Shown here: positions 62,730 through 64,000 of the stretch, piece after piece | Layout: each line of letters starts with the position of its first letter | How positions within the stretch are numbered: the first letter of the stretch is position 1 | Source of the DNA: Phyllobacteriaceae bacterium | Lineage (GTDB): Bacteria; Pseudomonadota; Alphaproteobacteria; Rhizobiales; Rhizobiaceae | Direction: 5' to 3' | Assembly: GCA_024742765.1 (NCBI GenBank) | Contig: JANSXT010000003.1 | Span: 62,001-126,000, forward strand | DNA: 64,000 nt | The notes under the pieces: model-generated | The model's input: only the letters and a program-made list of their open reading frames with translations | What the model was told of the DNA's origin: nothing | Database searches by the model: none | Made by a program: the position numbers and the translations under genes

Positions 62730-63263
62730 ATGGGAATGCTGATCGATGGAATTTGGTGTGCTGAAACGGACCGATACATGCACGGCGAGGCACTCGAGCG
62801 TGAGGTGCCCGAGCTTCCATCTCTTTCGATCCGAGAGATCGCGGCACGTCTGGAAAACGCTTCAGATATCGTTCTTGTCGTCTCGCAGAGCTGCCCCTGG
62901 TCGTATCGCACAACCATGATCCGTGCGCTCAAGGGCGTTTTTGGCATTTGCATCGCCGCGGCCGGTGGCCCGAGAGTGGAGGGATATGCGCTTTCAGGTA
63001 TTCAGGACATCGATCCGGGCGCCACATACATCCGACATGTCCAACAAATCTACACCGCCAGTGGTCCCGCCTATAGGGGCCGCGCGACCATGCCCGTGCT
63101 TTGGGACAAATGCGCACGCAAAATTCTTGCAAATTCATCCGCGGCCATCGCGCGGGCATTGGATCGGATTGGCGGCAATTGGCGCCTCGCTCCCGTCGGA
63201 TTGGCAGGGAAAATCGACGATCTGAACAAACGCATCTACGATGGGCTGGCCAACGCCGTTTAG
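62730..63263 (+). pseudogene. Glutathionyl-hydroquinone reductase (Xi-GST), 3' truncated
   Basis: The 177-aa product begins MGMLIDGIWCAETDRYM and carries the CPW motif of Xi-class GSTs in SQSCPWSYRTTMIRALKG, then HVQQIYTASGPAYRGRATMP and VLWDKCARKILANSSAAIAR. Full proteins are ~320 aa; this one stops at LNKRIYDGLANAV where the IS3 remnant begins, so most of the C-terminal helical domain is lost. The GSH-binding half remains but function is doubtful. Confidence 0.8.
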
Positions 63264-63839
63264 CGGCCGTGCTGCCGGGCCAGTTCGATCATGTCGGCTA
63301 CCAAGCGGTCTTCGTCACGACGTCCAACAAGGCATCTTGCGCTGAGTCGATCGGTGCTGCATCAGAAACCGGCACGCGCGGCGCTCCGAGACATTCAACT
63401 CAGCACGAACTCCATCTATACAAGCACGGCGATAGGCGGGCCTCAGAAGGCCTGCCCCGGGCTTGTTCCGGGGTATCCCTTTGCAGCTTCGGCCAGGATC
63501 AACTTGTCGAGCGTCAAATCGGACACGGCTTTGCGCAACCGCTCGTTCTCTTTCTGAAGGCGCTTGAGTTCCTTCAATTGATCCGTGCCCATTCCACCGG
63601 ACGCTCCGCATCGTGCTCGAACCGGTGGCGCAGCGATGCTCCGATCTTCCAGCGGTAAAACGTTTGTTCAGTCAAACCAATCTGTCGGATCGCATCCAGA
63701 CCTGGCAGCCCTTGCCCCGCCAAAACCTCAACCTGCAGTAACTTCGTGACAATCTCTTCGGGCCTTGGTCACTTGTTCGCCATCTCTATCCTCCGTTTTC
63801 CTAAACATGGCGGAGGACCACTTCATCGGGGGAGGATCA
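63264..63839 (-). mobile_element. IS3-family element D, truncated and decayed
   Basis: On the minus strand it begins TGATCCTCCCCCGATGA at 63839, resembling the ends of elements B and C. An OrfA-like frame follows with GLTEQTFYRWKIG, LKELKRLQKENERLRKAVSD and LTLDKLILAEAAKG; its start region and middle contain stops and an insertion. OrfB begins LNVSERRACRFLMQHRSTQR and is cut after MIELARQHGR. It truncates the GST gene on its left and the IclR gene on its right. Confidence 0.75.
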
Positions 63840-64000
63840 GGCGTACAACGCACCCAAGACAAACGCCTTGTAACCGATCTTGTATCGCCGAGTATTCGGA
63901 TCCTGGGTTAGGTATCCGAAGTCACGAAAAACAGCGAAAATTCGCGACACTTTGCTATTGGGATAGTTCGATCTTTCCGTCACTTCACCCACTGACACAG
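63837..64000 (-). pseudogene. IclR-family regulator, truncated by IS (5' part outside window)
   Basis: The minus-strand frame entering from the window edge reads VSVGEVTERSNYPNSKVSRI, FAVFRDFGYLTQDPNTRRYK and IGYKAFVLGALYA, the winged-helix part of an IclR regulator (G.L.RDP.T.RY.LG). The stop TGA is provided by the end of element D, so the whole effector domain is missing. The start lies beyond base 64000. Confidence 0.75.

Noticed and set aside
1-64000. CRISPR arrays, rRNA and tRNA genes
   Set aside because: No regularly spaced repeats and no rRNA or complete tRNA sequence were recognised by eye; a covariance-model scan was not possible.

Overview
The window reads as a GC-rich alphaproteobacterial chromosome or large replicon, most likely Hyphomicrobiales (Rhizobiales). 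The basis is codon and GC style, many ribose-type sugar ABC systems with ROK, GntR and LysR regulators, the nirK/pseudoazurin/nnr gene set, and the IS3-family elements. No tRNA, rRNA or CRISPR array was recognised. There are two kinds of DNA: compact, tightly coupled catabolic or respiratory operons, and an IS-riddled accessory zone at the left with smaller scars elsewhere.

1-15 kb is the accessory zone. It opens with a 5'-partial TIR-domain gene coupled to a SLOG-like gene, an arrangement typical of NAD/nucleotide-signal anti-phage modules. Layered IS3-family remnants follow. Between two related but diverged inverted IS3 copies (3383-4599 and 13683-14908) lies an unusual five-gene cassette: an M17-N-like/CHAT caspase-like protease and an Evf-like protein on the minus strand, then a 1065-aa four-hydrolase cell-wall enzyme with an ankyrin tail, a subtilase, and an SGNH hydrolase on the plus strand. 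None has an evident signal peptide. This is the best candidate for an undescribed conflict or self-lysis system.

15-28 kb: an enolase-superfamily gene cut by the right IS keeps its coupled SMP-30 lactonase. An eight-gene minus-strand operon follows (ROK repressor, M20 hydrolase, two paralogous sugar-binding proteins, permease, YhfX-like PLP protein, ATPase, SIS isomerase), with a 10-bp-arm palindrome at the repressor start. An IS110 scar, an AraC/GATase1 regulator and an SRPBCC protein follow.

28-36 kb: a nitrite-reduction and NO-response locus: nirV, nirK and pseudoazurin on one side, an Nnr-type Crp/Fnr regulator, and a minus-strand run nsrR-DUF6522-nnrS-nnrU-DUF1858 with a palindrome that fits an NsrR site. 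36-42 kb holds a PilZ protein, a REC-EAL protein and a 1328-aa multi-PAS hybrid histidine kinase.

42-58 kb: a relaxase (DUF3363) scar, then a nine-gene minus-strand operon (sugar-binding protein, double ATPase, a fused double permease, SDR, 3-hydroxyacyl-CoA-type dehydrogenase, BKACE, SMP-30, IolC/DUF2090 fusion, zinc alcohol dehydrogenase) facing a GntR regulator, and an mmsA gene facing a LysR regulator. The logic suggests uptake, oxidation and retro-aldol/Claisen cleavage of an unknown polyol or sugar acid, with malonate semialdehyde sent to MmsA. 58-64 kb is a class V aminotransferase/HAD/class II aldolase operon with a LysR regulator, bracketed by IS3 scars; the right scar truncates a glutathionyl-hydroquinone-reductase-like gene and an IclR gene.
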